Shown here: one piece after another, positions 36,501 through 45,159 of the stretch
How positions within the stretch are numbered: position 1 is the first letter of the stretch
Layout: the number at the start of each line of letters is the position of its first letter
Assembly: GCA_021613335.1 (NCBI GenBank)
Contig: JAJTWR010000021.1
Location: 2,686,001-2,750,000 of the forward strand
Source: Whitmania pigra
Lineage: Eukaryota; Annelida; Clitellata; Hirudinida; Haemopidae
DNA length: 64,000 bases
Reading direction: 5' to 3'
Translations under genes and position numbers: made by a program
Notes under the pieces: model-generated
Seen by the model: only the letters and a program-made list of their open reading frames with translations
What the model was told of the DNA's origin: nothing
Databases searched by the model: none

Positions 36501-39500
36501 AAGCTCGGATGGCTTTCAAGACTTCTATAGGCGGGACAGGAGGGATTGTCGAAGGGGGTGTGCCATTGAACTGCCTGGTTGGAAGGGATGAGATAGATAA
36601 TGAAGAAAGTGTATTGGCGATTGACTGATGAATGTTGGAGATTTTTAAGATGAAAAATTCGTTGAATGAGGTGACGAGAGACTGGCACTCGGTGTCGGAG
36701 TAGTGTTGATGAGGATTACTGTGCAATAGACTATGAAGTGAGCGCCACATGGAACGTGGATTGGCATTGGAGCTGAGTTCCTCCTTGATAGAAGATGCCC
36801 TGGAGTTGAGAATGGCCAGCCTGGCAACGTCCTTTGCAGATTTGTACTCCTGTATGGTAGCTGCTGTACGTTTACGAAGATATAGACGTTCCAAGCGTCG
36901 ACAACGTTTCTTGGCCTCTATAGCTTCGTTGGAGAGCTGGTTGTTTGAGTGCTGACCCACACGGCCGGTCTGCTTCTTGAAGGGGGCTTGTTTGTCGAGG
37001 ATGTGCTCTAGCTTTCTGTTGAGTAAAGTGGCAAACCCTTCGGCTTCTAGGTCGCACGAGTGGAGCTCTTCGGAGACTGGGTGGAGGTCCCTCTCATAAC
37101 CGGGTTCGACTAAAATTATATTGTTATAATATAAAAATGACACATTTTTATTAAAATTAATATATTTTAAATGTGCTGCTCTAATTGGTTTTTAGGCCTG
37201 TATTTAGATGCTCGTAATATAAGCCCTATCCCGAAAATAAGCCCTAGTTAATATAATCAGTCAGCATTTAAGGTCTGTTGCAACACAATAATAGGTTTAA
37301 TTGTAAGCTATTAATTTATTATCGGTAAAGTTTTATTGAAATATTAATGTAATAAAGTACTGATAATGAAAATTATAATTACTGTGAGTATTTGCATGTA
37401 AAATAGTGGATAAGCAGATATGGTAAACAGACAACCAATAAGAACACAGTTGCATAGGTTTGTGTTTATGAATATTCTTAATTCAGAGCGTCGAATATGT
37501 AACAGATTTATTATAACCATTAATAATTATTTCGACATTAACTTATTTCTACAAGGTGAGTAAAAACGAAAAAGCTGTTTTACTGGACAAGAAACTTTCT
37601 GTAAAAAAAAATAAGTTGGATATCCGAATTATCCGTAAATGGCGAGCAGAGTATGAAGACTTCAGTTAACATGTGGAAAATATTATGAAATGTAGTTGTG
37701 GATCAGAAATCGATGAAAACCTGCAAAAGGTTGTGAGTTGGGTTAAGAATTCGGCATGCAAAATCACTGACAATTGTGTTCCAAATGTGGCAGGGTATAT
37801 ATGAACAAGAAGTTCTCTCACTAAACATGAGATATTGAAACCAATTGCTCTTTGGGAAATGGATTTGCTAGAAATTCAGCAAGAATTCAGAGTTTGGATT
37901 TTGTTGTAAACGTGGTTTCGGAATAATTAAGTTTATATCGCTAATGTAATTAAATTTATATTTAATTATATTTGTTATCTTTGTCATGCATGAGGTCTCG
38001 CTATTATTGCTATAAAACGCACCTCGCTAATCACCTGACTTGACAATTAGCAAGAGTCCAGACAACTCAGAAGCCCAAATATCCATTTGCATGCTTAAGT
38101 ACCTCAAATCCTTAAACACTTAACTTTTGTTATTCGGTTCCGTTAACTGAATACTTGCTCTAATAAACTTATTAGTTAACTTGCTAATTTGCGGACCCCT
38201 GGGTTATTTCAATATTTATAATGATAGGTCGGCATAAGTTCATATGACTGAATTTGACAAACTTTTTAAAAAATACTCTAAGGGTTTTCTGACATTCTTG
38301 TTAGATTATTAATTTTATTAATAAATTATTAAAAACGTGATCCTTGCTTCTTATAGCATAATAATTTGTATAACAAGTGCTAGTGGGTTGATTCTTATGT
38401 TATGAAAATATAAGACAGCCTCCCGCCAAAAATAAGCCCCAGAAAGTCTTTTGGAGCAAAAATTAATTTAAGACTCTTATTTTTGGGGAAACAATAGATG
38501 CCTTCAGCTACCCTCCATTTATTATCTACATTGACTGACTGCCAAGCACTTTTGATTAGGAAGTGCAGCAAATACAGCACCTTCGGGCATCTTTTATACA
38601 AAAGTTATGGAATTCCATGGGCCCGGCACCAAAAGGTTCCTAGCTTTTCTGATAACTCGCCTCACTTCCTCAATCGACAGGGATGTCAATTTAAAACACT
38701 AGTAGGGAGAGGCTTCAGTGGGATGTCTTCTCTCACCGGAAAAGGAATGTGACCAAGGGCATCACTATATGTAATGCAAGGTGCTCCTCCATTTCTTCTT
38801 TATATGCTAAGCTCACCAGACTTCGGAAGGTCGAGTAACGCTCTCCCATATCTATGTGAATCACTGAAAAGCTTCCTATCAGCTCTCCTCCTCTCATAGT
38901 TCTTTCGTCTAACACTCTTATCACAGCGAATTTTCTCATACATTCCTTCAACTCTTCTCACACAACTGGAATACTCGCTTTCTCATCCTCCTTGGGACTT
39001 TTCCATTGAGCTTGCTTTTGAGAACGACATCCGCTCATATCATTACCTCAAGGGAACTTGATTCTAGCTTGTGGATGAGTGGATCACTGAGTGGATGGTC
39101 ATCCGTGATTCCGGAAACTCGATTATACTTGGAACTGTGGTGAGACTCCGGTCTGATATCATTCGGCGTTTTCCCCGAATGCTCAGCCTGAGAATGCTGT
39201 TTCTCTACTTCCCCATTTCAGCTCTGCCGCTCTGCCTGGTGAATCTTAAGTCCCTTCTCGGTCTGAAACACACGACCGCATCTATATCTGCTTAATGGCA
39301 TATCCAGAAACCATTGTCATTTGGTACGTTTAATATTGGTTAGGGGCATCGATGAGTCCATCATCCCCCCCCCCTTTTTACCTAGGGGGCATGATTCTGT
39401 TTCTTTTATAGCATATCTTACAAATTGTGAAAATTGTGTGCCCAGTGTAATCAGCAAGTGATCAAGCAATAGCCAGCAAAAAGTATTTAATGTGGTATTT

Positions 39501-42500
39501 ACAGGTGATACCGTCCACGTAAATGAATAACTACTGGATAAATATGGCATAAATTAGCCTTTGTTATTTATTACAATTTTGTGAAGGCTGCTCAAATTTT
39601 AGGATGTTTTCTAAATAATACTTAGTAAGTTAATTATATCGAAATATTATATATATATTAATTAAGAACGTCTCAAGAACATGTGGTAGAAGCTGTGAGT
39701 GAACTAGGATTTGTAATCCTAAAGAAGCCAATCAAAATCAGGAGCATGTTTCTCAAACAAAAAGTTGGTAATAATGTTATAGATTTATTTTTTGAGTCAA
39801 AATGTTTATTATTATTTCTTTAATTGCGATTTCTACCTTCCATTTTGCAGCGAAATGTTGTCAACATTTGTCAACAAATCAGTGCGCACGACTGTCTTAC
39901 AATTGTTTATGAGTCTGCAGGCTTGGTAGCTATGTGTGAGAATTAGATTAAAACTTATAAACATATTAGGATAGCCTGAACCAGAGATGTGCTACATTTT
40001 CCAACGTTGGGCCACATTTGAACTTTGTAACAATAATGAGGGCCGGTTACCATAAGAAAATGTATTCCTATAATAACTATAGTTAAGTAACTTAAGTACA
40101 TTCACTAATACTGTGAATACATTTGAATCTAAAATCATGATATTTAGATATTGTCTTACTTTATTAATGTGAAACATGGTATTTTGCATGTTTGCATAGT
40201 TTATCAAATTATCAATCTGCATTGACTGAGTACTAGCAACTCGATGCTGACTTGTCAGATGCTCATCTGTAAGCTGACTTTGGTATCGACTTTTAGTAAA
40301 TTTCATCCTTGAAAAAACTTTCTTGGCATGCTGCTCTAAATTTGGATGCTTCCCACACACATAGTCTTTGTAAAAAGTTACCAAGCCTTTGCTATCATAT
40401 GCTCTCCTCAAGTCCATATCAGACTGTAAGTCTTCCAGCTCCATTTGATAGCTCTCAGGACTGTCCTCTGGTGCAGCATCAAATGTTTGAGAAAACAGTT
40501 TGAAATCTTTTTCACATTTCCTGAAGGCTTCAAATCTGTTTGCAAATTCAGGGCACAACTTGTCAACTTTTTCAGCATACTTGGAGCCATCCAAATCAGC
40601 TATTTCTGCTTTTCTGAAAGCAAGAGTAGGAAAATGGGTGAGTGTTGTTCTACTCAACTGTGTCTTAAAAAGTATCTTTTATCCACCTTGTTTTAAAATA
40701 AAAAGACTCAATGTGTTTGCCGACATCCGTAATATTTGATGTTGTCAGTTCGAAAACGATAAAACTAATCGAAATTAAAGTGCACACTTACAAAAAACAA
40801 AATATTATTTGGGGCCACACCAACTGATCCGGTGGACGGATTGTGGCCCACGGGTCGCCTTTTGGCATACCCCTGGCCTAAACAATGGTAAAAATGGAAA
40901 ATGTGAAGACTTTACTTGTTGTGAATTCAACGAAGATTGGATGAAAAAATGTATGTTTGTGTAGTACTGACTGCTTTTAATATTTTATAATTTGGTTGCT
41001 GAAAGCTAAGAATGTTATTGCACGACTTTTATAAATTTAAATCTTTGTGGTCCACTTAAATACCGAAAATAGTAGATATGGTCCTCTGCTTGTAAAGCTT
41101 GGGATTCACTGCTCTATATGGAGCGCAGATATTTGGGCTTGTTTTTAAATCAAAGTTGCTGGAAAAATAATGATATATGTATAAATTTTTTCACTTTAAT
41201 ATGGATTGTGTGGATTGTTTGGATCTGAAATCCAAAATATTTACATTTTGGTCCATCCTAGAGAAATTGGATGTATTTGTATAAGCTATACTTTTGTTAC
41301 TTATTTTCAAAAATGTTCAAAGCCCCAGCTAGGGTTGCCAGTGAGATTTTGGAAAAAAACCAGATCAAAGCCCAACCAAAAAAACCAAGAAAAACTACCT
41401 TAAACCACCTTTTATCGTCAATTATTGCCATTTTGTAATTACTATTCATGTTATGAAATATAGCCATGTATTCCCAATTAAATAAAGATCAGATTATTAA
41501 TGAAAGATGTCAAACACAATTTTATTTTGATTCAAAAATTCAGAGTCGATGTCAGAAATATAAAAATTAAATAAAGATTAGACCAGCATATGTTATTTAA
41601 AAATAAACGTTATACGATAAATACACATTAATTACGTCAAGCATAATTTCATTTTAATACAAAATTCTACAGATTTAGCAAAATTCAATTTGAGTCTTGG
41701 AATAGTTTCCTATTGTTCATGTCTCTGCTAAAATCATGTTTGGCTAATGAGCGAGAGCTCAATGTCCCAACCAAGAGTTTGTTAGCCAGTCTGATTTTGA
41801 CCAACTTCACATGCAAAAAAATTCCTTCACGAAAACAGGGTATTGTGTTCAGCCATAATAGCCGTCAACACTATCTCAGCTTGAGTTATTCTATTTTCTA
41901 TTAAGAGCTTGTTACAAGTTCTACAAAACTGGCCAATGTCCAAAGCTGTACCTCGGGTCCTCGTGTTTTTCACATGTTTCTGCATCTGCTTGTGAGCCAG
42001 CAAACCTGATTTATTAGTGTTATTCAATAAACACGAGCAAACTTTACATTTTACTCCAAACCGATTGTTTGTATCTGCATGTATCCAATCTTTTAGCCCT
42101 ATGTCTGTCAACCAATCACCATTAAATGCCTGATTGTACCACATCTTAGCTTTCTTAAGAGGTGGATCGACACTTCAAGCAACTGGAGTAAATGCATCAC
42201 TGTTCATTGTTTAAAAATCAAAGTTCAATGTAGTAAGCTCGTGCAAGATGGGGGAAAAGAAGGAAGTCGGTTGTCACGAAGGTTCTTTATAAATGATAAG
42301 AGATAAATGAAATAACCTTACAGAATGTTATTTTACCTTAAAAATTGTTTTTTCCAAAGACACCCAAATTTCCAAATAAAACACCTAGAAACCCAGATTG
42401 GGTCAAAATTTTTCAAAAAAACCAAGATCTTGGCTTACAAACCCAACACTGGCGACCCTGGTGCCATTGCATCCTATCAAGGTCTATGCTTATAAAATTG

Positions 42501-43989
42501 ATTACATAAATAATATAATAATTCTTAGTTCATTATGTGGTATGTTATTTCAGTTTATTATATTGTTTGATATCTTGTATACTAAATCTTGTTCTAGCTA
42601 TTTGCACCATTGTTGCACTTCCGGTAGTCATCATGGAACTGAGGGTCTTATGGAGCTTACAAAAAAAAATGCAAATACTATCAGTGAAACTGAGGATCTC
42701 ATTGGTGAGAATTAAAAATTTTGTCTACGTGGCTCCTTGTAATAAGGTTGATTACCAGGAATGGACTTTGATTTGAATTCCATGACATCATTTGATGTTT
42801 CTTCACTTTCATCAATATTGACTTCTAATAGAAGGCACTCTGATTCAGGTTTATCAAGCTGTTTTTGGACCCATAAATTTCTTGTACTAAAGTACTTAAG
42901 TGATTATTTATGTGATTTTTGAAATTTTTTAAAGATGTTTCTACCATTGAGAAAAAGATGTACAGATCTACTAAAAATTGTGTATTGAAAGAAACCTGTA
43001 TAAAGTCGAATGCAGCTAGCTCACTAAGTAGCTCTGAATGGTCAGGAAGTGAATCACAGAATTCTCATTTTTCTATATATTCTTCAGTTAATCAACACTT
43101 TAAAAAAAGTGAGTCAGATAGTATGAGTACAAGTGCTTACAAAGCCTTTATTGTTGAATCCAGTAAATTAGAGAAAAGTGCTTTTTTATTTAATAAGACA
43201 CACTTCATACAAAATATAAGAAAATCTGCCGTTGGAAACATTAGTACAACTTTGAAATCCTTAATAAAAGATGTTGCCATGCAGAAGAGATTGGCATACT
43301 TTGCACTTGATTTGCATTTTTTTAATGCTCAGACAAAGGCCATGTATGAAAATGTTGAAGAGAATGTCTTGTGCTCTAAACATACCGAGGATATGTCTGA
43401 TTGTGGTTACTCTGTCGGAGATGATGAATGTGCAACGATTGACAGCTCCAATAGCAATTACACTTTCGCTAGCAGTGATACTGAAATTTTGAGCATAAAC
43501 ATTGATTGTGATTATCAGCCAATTGCTCTTTCTATTGATTCACTGATCAATGAAACTTCAGAAAAGGTTTGTGCTACTGAATTCTTGGACAAATCTCATC
43601 AAGATGTTTTACCATCTTATGCAAGTCATATGCACTACTCTTACTGTCTAACAAGGGATTTTCCAATGCAAGGACCATGTCGACCTCACAATGCTCTATG
43701 TGACACAAGCAACAAATGTAAAACCAAGGCAAATGAAGATAACATATTCCAGATGGATATGGATGATATCCTATCTGACAAATGCAGCATTGGTAATATG
43801 TCTGCTATTTCAAATGATCAGGACTACAATGATGGGGATGAATCTGGCAATGTGTCTGACTTAGCTCAATCATTCAGAAAGGATCCTACCCAAATCTCTA
43901 TTGTAAGAAGGAAAAGATTTTTGACTCTAAATAGAAATGAAGAACAATTGGAATCATTGAACTTGTGCCACTTAAAATCTAGCTTTTGA
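21095..43989 (+). CDS. Smo: Smoothened (class F GPCR, Hedgehog signal transducer), 11 exons
   Basis: Joining 11 exons in phase gives 2835 nt, about 944 aa, with no frame conflict. Exons are 21095-21529, 21599-21808, 21870-22048, 24759-24969, 25033-25156, 30505-30597, 32377-32485, 32551-32721, 39667-39763, 42554-42704 and 42935-43989. The protein has a signal peptide, a Frizzled-type cysteine-rich domain with Smoothened-specific spacing (PKCWDAIRPVLCAVYLPRC), seven TM segments at about residues 195-505, and a 430-aa cytoplasmic tail. It has the Smoothened W-x-W in TM7 (SSWLWKM), not the Frizzled KTxxxW tail. An in-frame TGA lies upstream of the chosen ATG. Known role: it relays Hedgehog signals at the membrane or cilium once Patched inhibition is lifted. 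Exons 9 and 10 are the least certain. Confidence 0.93.
21599..21808 (+). CDS. Smo: Smoothened exon 2: linker and start of TM1
   Basis: Residues 146-215. It contains the CRD-to-TM linker with conserved cysteines (GSCKYPLIKT, EDCTFSCQNPWFT) and runs into TM1 (TILVLCLCCIACNLFTV). It ends GTG|gttagt; the intron is 61 bp. Confidence 0.92.
21870..22048 (+). CDS. Smo: Smoothened exon 3: TM1 end and TM2
   Basis: Starts after tatatcacag. It encodes the first intracellular loop and TM2 (DIIILYMNVCFMVSSLGWLF), then RNDVVCKLDGT of extracellular loop 1. It ends TTCAA|gtatgc in phase 2. Confidence 0.92.
22225..23440 (-). mobile_element. Tc1-like transposon with internal inverted repeats
   Basis: Inner inverted repeats share ggacaga-.cc.tgaggacacccc and ttgtgataa (left about 22232-22275, right about 23388-23434). 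The minus strand between them encodes Tc1-type transposase motifs: an HTH-side piece with MVGAILFFRMRRNL... (23180-22983), then MIWGGISSERLTELAFLDG, the catalytic QQDNAQIH block and [20 protein letters not shown] (22930-22604). The two parts are in different frames, so it is inactive. Confidence 0.8.
23640..23960 (-). mobile_element. hAT (ZBED-type) transposase fragment
   Basis: The minus strand encodes IDNATNFYKAFCLKE (23925-23870). It continues in another frame with DDEAVVLPPQKLCCSHSINS then VASGDALEAES, the conserved catalytic and HTLN.VA blocks of ZBED-type hAT transposases. Same group as the element at 15590-16783. Confidence 0.65.
24759..24969 (+). CDS. Smo: Smoothened exon 4: TM3 and TM4
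   Basis: Starts after cattttcag. It carries the loop-1 cysteine (SDESPLC), TM3 (IYFFTLASVAWLVVLTYTW), the second intracellular loop with lysines, and TM4 (WVLSIVLTVLCLAFAE). It ends GAG|gtattt in phase 0; the next intron is 63 bp. Confidence 0.92.
25033..25156 (+). CDS. Smo: Smoothened exon 5: ECL2 and TM5
   Basis: Encodes IDGNTLTGICFVGSENYHSR, matching the highly conserved Smoothened VDGDSVSGICFVG loop, and TM5 (VVFILMPMVVSWITGVAFL). It ends AAAG|gtagga in phase 1. Confidence 0.93.
25935..28400 (-). mobile_element. CR1/Jockey-type retrotransposon, decayed, in intron 5
   Basis: On the minus strand an apurinic-endonuclease-like piece (28365-28144, GAGGVLICIKNHINIIERKE) is followed by RT motifs (27241-26981, MPRDWKDAIVVPLFKKG, ANYRPVSLTSIVCKVMER). 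The C-terminal block is at about 26400-26050 (EYCFQVWNPYLRKDV, VQRRATRMIEGF, LGNLKNNYFSARVSLWNKLN). Many stops and frameshifts separate them. The 3' end at 25935-26060 is repeated at 62945-63095. Confidence 0.8.
28620..28932 (-). mobile_element. Gypsy (Mag-like) integrase C-terminal fragment
   Basis: The minus strand encodes AHELLNGRQIRARVDVLRPS, then FAVGSPCYTKY and, in another frame, SWRRHIDQIRPRYG. This is the end of Gypsy integrases. It fuses near 28932 to RLE 3' UTR sequence. Confidence 0.7.
28932..29400 (-). mobile_element. RLE retrotransposon 3' fragment
   Basis: The reverse complement matches copy B from the endonuclease (SGKRLDLVLISLSADAIILV, then ELTVQWEDRL) through the ORF end and the 3' UTR start (ggcccatttctcccgacaat inverted). 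It carries frame breaks. Confidence 0.7.
30035..30232 (+). repeat. tRNA-derived SINE with L2/CR1-like tail
   Basis: A-box-like ggtaagccgaatgggtta and B-box atgttcgagaccc form a pol III promoter head. The 3' part ggaaaggagcgctatataaatg and cttataaatgaagttacaat resembles the tail of L2/CR1 elements, suggesting mobilisation by such a partner. Confidence 0.55.
30505..30597 (+). CDS. Smo: Smoothened exon 6: third intracellular loop
   Basis: Encodes GMFLLINMKSQSPDLLSTHK then IMKLKSSIVRIG, aligned with the vertebrate [21 protein letters not shown] loop. Acceptor cattttag, donor ATAG|gtgagt; phases 1 and 1 fit both neighbours. Confidence 0.9.
30920..31205 (-). mobile_element. Gypsy-type integrase C-terminal remnant
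   Basis: The minus strand encodes PRGIVWKRHLEQIHPRCRVD, resembling the WKRHI.QLRPR end of Gypsy integrases, followed by an acidic tail. One short fragment; the family is uncertain. Confidence 0.4.
32377..32485 (+). CDS. Smo: Smoothened exon 7: TM6 and start of ECL3
   Basis: Encodes FFLSILVLCGIVSFGLNIYV (TM6), then NSWKTSMRNYV, matching the W.RSFRDYV motif of Smoothened. The in-phase donor is AT|gttggt. The intron to exon 8 is 65 bp. Confidence 0.9.
32551..32721 (+). CDS. Smo: Smoothened exon 8: ECL3, TM7 and start of tail
   Basis: Encodes CTSNLTGKAGIDCSIKNKPS, matching the conserved C....NV....DC.IKN.PS loop, then TM7 (FCYFGFGMLLSSWLWKMA) and the basic juxtamembrane KSWKHFLM. The donor AG|gttaga (phase 2) is inferred; the frame stays open a further 180 bp without family resemblance. 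Confidence 0.88.
33330..33460 (-). mobile_element. pogo/Tigger-like N-terminal remnant
   Basis: The minus strand encodes TSSSSKKKCLDLEQKIRVIK then KLESG, the start of the helix-turn-helix of pogo/Jerky-type transposases. The rest is not recognisable. Confidence 0.5.
33872..34560 (-). mobile_element. R2-type retrotransposon fragment (second family)
   Basis: The minus ORF 34321-33872 encodes FLQCIRVRAAVLHNKLRLA, then a C...C...H...C knuckle (CHASCEEVESLGHIIQNCH) and GPRHARYNAIVRMLE. This is the segment between RT and endonuclease of R2-clade elements. It stops before the RPD endonuclease core, apart from a degraded DKPDIHRW. Confidence 0.65.
34600..35150 (-). mobile_element. pogo-like transposon 5' part
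   Basis: From about 34880 the minus strand encodes, with stops, SYSIKYKKEIMEDSQDENLT, related to the N-terminus at 59757 (MSKKRSYFTEYKKGIVEES). The flanking 34860-35100 is nearly a reverse complement of 37270-37550, including ttgttgtgttgcaacagacc. Confidence 0.6.
35353..37110 (-). mobile_element. L2/CR1-type retrotransposon with internal replacement
   Basis: The minus strand carries the endonuclease-RT linker and RT start (37143-36435: NNQLSNEAIEAKKRCRRLER, ILNSRASSIKEEL, PNKTFPIDPFPTSLLKKYSH). It then holds an 89-bp piece of the foldback family (36345-36433), and continues with RT-C-terminal sequence (36300-35418: VLSRLDYCNSLLYGAS..LHWLSIHHRI). The central RT palm, including the FADD-type box, is absent. 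The 3' tail is a TTA/ATT microsatellite (35362-35390). Confidence 0.82.
36345..36433. mobile_element. Foldback-family terminal arm
   Basis: Contains gacggtgctgttttgtcctg, gggctattttgtcgcc and the inverted terminus ggtgacgaac (ending 36433). It shares the 14-16 bp unit array with 48996, 49947, 57338, 57483 and 60139. A single arm is present. Confidence 0.65.
37195..37905 (+). mobile_element. pogo-like transposon, internally deleted
   Basis: The + strand encodes the HTH segment (KNKLDIRIIRKWRAEYEDFS) and then, after stops, jumps to a C-terminal piece (ENLQKVVSWVKNSACKITDN) also found at 53520 (LQEVVSCVKNSWSKIID). The DDE core is missing. The 5' flank repeats 34860-35100 in inverted orientation and includes aataagccc words. 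Confidence 0.65.
37902..38211 (+). repeat. LTR-like interspersed repeat, full-length copy
   Basis: Begins TGTTGTAAACGTGG and ends ggttatttCA, about 310 bp, with the internal landmarks of the family (gaagcccaaatatccatttg, cttaagtacctcaa, aataaactta). Confidence 0.65.
38393..38497 (-). repeat. Short aataagcccc-type MITE inside an RLE fragment
   Basis: The element is a near-palindrome: tttccccaaaaataagagtc, atttttgctccaaaagact, ggggcttatttttggcggga. It separates the RLE reading frame at VAEGIY from anything downstream. Related aataagccc words occur at 35131 and 37221. Confidence 0.55.
38498..38960 (-). mobile_element. RLE retrotransposon fragment before and at RT start
   Basis: The minus strand gives, in shifting frames, AYKEEMEEHL, IPFPVREDIPLKPLPTSVLN, EEVRRVIRKA-like sequence, then YKRCPKVLYLLHFLIKSAW, which matches the first residues of copy A (NKRCPKTLYLLHSLIQKAW). 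It extends further N-terminal than copy A. Confidence 0.6.
39667..39763 (+). CDS. Smo: Smoothened exon 9 (probable): membrane-proximal tail
   Basis: The frame and phase (2 in, 0 out) fit exons 8 and 10. The product ends ILKKPIKIRSMFLKQK, similar to the basic IAKAFSKRR motif that follows TM7 in Smoothened proteins (I at -4, F, K at +2). Acceptor ttaattaag; the donor AAA|gttggt is the same unusual hexamer used by exon 7. Similarity is short, so confidence is moderate. Confidence 0.55.
39982..40875 (-). mobile_element. hAT element with 8-bp target duplication, intron 9 region
   Basis: Ends cagagatgtgc... and ...catacccctg are flanked by gcctgaac (39974-39981) and gcctaaac (40876-40883), an 8-bp duplication with one mismatch that places the element between exons 9 and 10. 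The minus ORF 40657-39992 encodes the C-terminal transposase part of the EPM2AIP1/GTF2IRD2-like group (HFPTLAFRKAEIADLDG, YAEKVDKLCPEFANRFEAFR). It ends in the dimerisation helix FSRMKFTKSRYQSQLTDEH. About 12 residues before FSRMK are deleted in frame. It is a non-autonomous deletion derivative. Confidence 0.82.
41330..42460 (-). mobile_element. hAT element with CAGGGTTGCCAG-type ends
   Basis: The left end tagggttgccagtg and right end cactggcgaccctg are inverted repeats. The minus ORF 42144-41827 has a BED-like finger (CKVCSCLLNNTNKSGLLAHK, then QMQKHVKN) and TALDIGQF, the N-terminus of a hAT transposase; the catalytic part is missing. A degraded copy in the opposite orientation lies at about 45160-45970. 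Confidence 0.7.
42554..42704 (+). CDS. Smo: Smoothened exon 10 (probable): conserved tail segment
   Basis: Acceptor tgttatttcag, donor ATTG|gtgaga, phases 0 and 1, matching both neighbours. It encodes SYLHHCCTSGSHHGTEGLME then LTKKN, which resembles the conserved SFSMHTVSH...AGLAFELN tail segment of Smoothened. An alternative acceptor at 42600 would drop the first 15 residues and change the entry phase. Confidence 0.65.
42935..43989 (+). CDS. Smo: Smoothened exon 11: long C-terminal tail
   Basis: One 351-codon exon, entered in phase from exon 10 (G|AT gives Asp). The sequence is Ser/Asp/Cys/Asn-rich with clusters such as SSLSSSEWSGSESQNSHFS and DDECATIDSSNSNYTFASSD, ending IVRRKRFLTLNRNEEQLESL. 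There is no similarity that I recognise to vertebrate or fly Smoothened tails beyond the serine clusters, which are typical of the kinase-regulated part of the tail. The assignment rests on phase, strand and the lack of any other gene nearby. Confidence 0.72.
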
Positions 43990-44170
43990 ATAACATTGAC
44001 AATGATTTATAAATTGTTGCTTTCAATTATAACCATTTGACTTCAAATTTACTACCAAATAGGTGAAACAGGTATTCAATGTTAGGCTGACCGGCAGGTC
44101 CAGCTATTCTGAAAGCCTTTGTTATACTTTATTGGGAAATTACTTAAAATACAGTGTGCCAGCGTATTGT

Positions 44171-44176
44171 AATAAA
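44171..44176 (+). promoter_or_regulatory. Candidate Smoothened polyadenylation signal
   Basis: AATAAA lies 182 bp after the stop codon and is followed by AT- and GT-containing sequence. A hAT-like terminus starts about 100 bp later. Confidence 0.4.
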
Positions 44177-44276
44177 CGACGCTTAGGTGAATTTTGGGGC
44201 GTCATTTGCCCATCATAACTCACTTGCCGATTGCTCAAATGGCGGTTGCACACGTAGACTGTTGTTCGCTTTTGAA

Positions 44277-44340
44277 CAGCGGTTCTCAACCTTTCTGACC
44301 CCAGGCAGCACTCGTGCTACGACGACCCCCCAACAACAAA
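44277..44340 (+). mobile_element. hAT-like terminus
   Basis: The sequence cagcggttctcaacctttct, followed by gaccccaggcagc, is the classic terminal repeat of Charlie-type hAT elements. The other end was not located; 44340-45100 has no coding resemblance. Confidence 0.45.
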
Positions 44341-45159
44341 ATTGATAGGGCTATCCTTCACTATGGGACCATTGCTGCCGTTATGCGTTAAATATTAAAA
44401 TTTATATTTAAAACCTTTTTATGCACACTTTTCCCACACTTGCGAGATTTAATTAGTTTTAAATAAAACATGAGACATGTTGGCATTTGGGAAAATTAAT
44501 GATGTGCTGCAGATCTTCACCAGTTTGTCCGCCAATTGATGACTGATTGATGAAGTTCCACTTACAAAGGAATTAGAACCACTTATCGGAACAATTTATA
44601 CAATTTTTTTAGCAGATCTTTAGATTGTTACAACTTGACGTTTTGATCATTATACTTCTTGAACCAAATAAAAACATTGAAATTTCACGTTTGATAAATG
44701 TCGTTGAAAATTTGTGCAACAGTTGCTCAAAAGTGGCTCACAAATTTCACTAAACCAGTTATTTTGGCTCACGACCTCAAATGTTTGCATACAAGGTTGT
44801 CATCCTTAGAGGGAACATTGATTATGTTCTTTCTTTTATATCGTCTAACCCAATACACACCTGTTAATTTTGTCTAAGGGGCAACAAACTATTCTGTTTA
44901 TTTTCTCGTTCTAACAATGTCTGGATAATCAGTCAAGATAGGACAAGTATAAAATCATATTTAGCAGCTAGAAAAAGGAACAAAACTGGCAAACACCATT
45001 TCAGGATGGAAAAAGGTCGTCTTTTCACATCAGACCAGTCCTCCAGAGTCAAACATTTTTTAAATTTCAATTTTTGTTTATCTTGTTTTTAATAATCTCA
45101 TGTCGTTTGATATTGACATAGGGAGGTGATAAAAAATATCGTCAATATTTATCCTGGGA

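Noticed and set aside
42600..42776. Alternative frame of exon 10 (ICTIVALPVVIMELRVLW...) that looks membrane-like
   Set aside because: It does not match the entry phase of exon 11, and the other frame gives the Smoothened-like GLMELTKKN segment.
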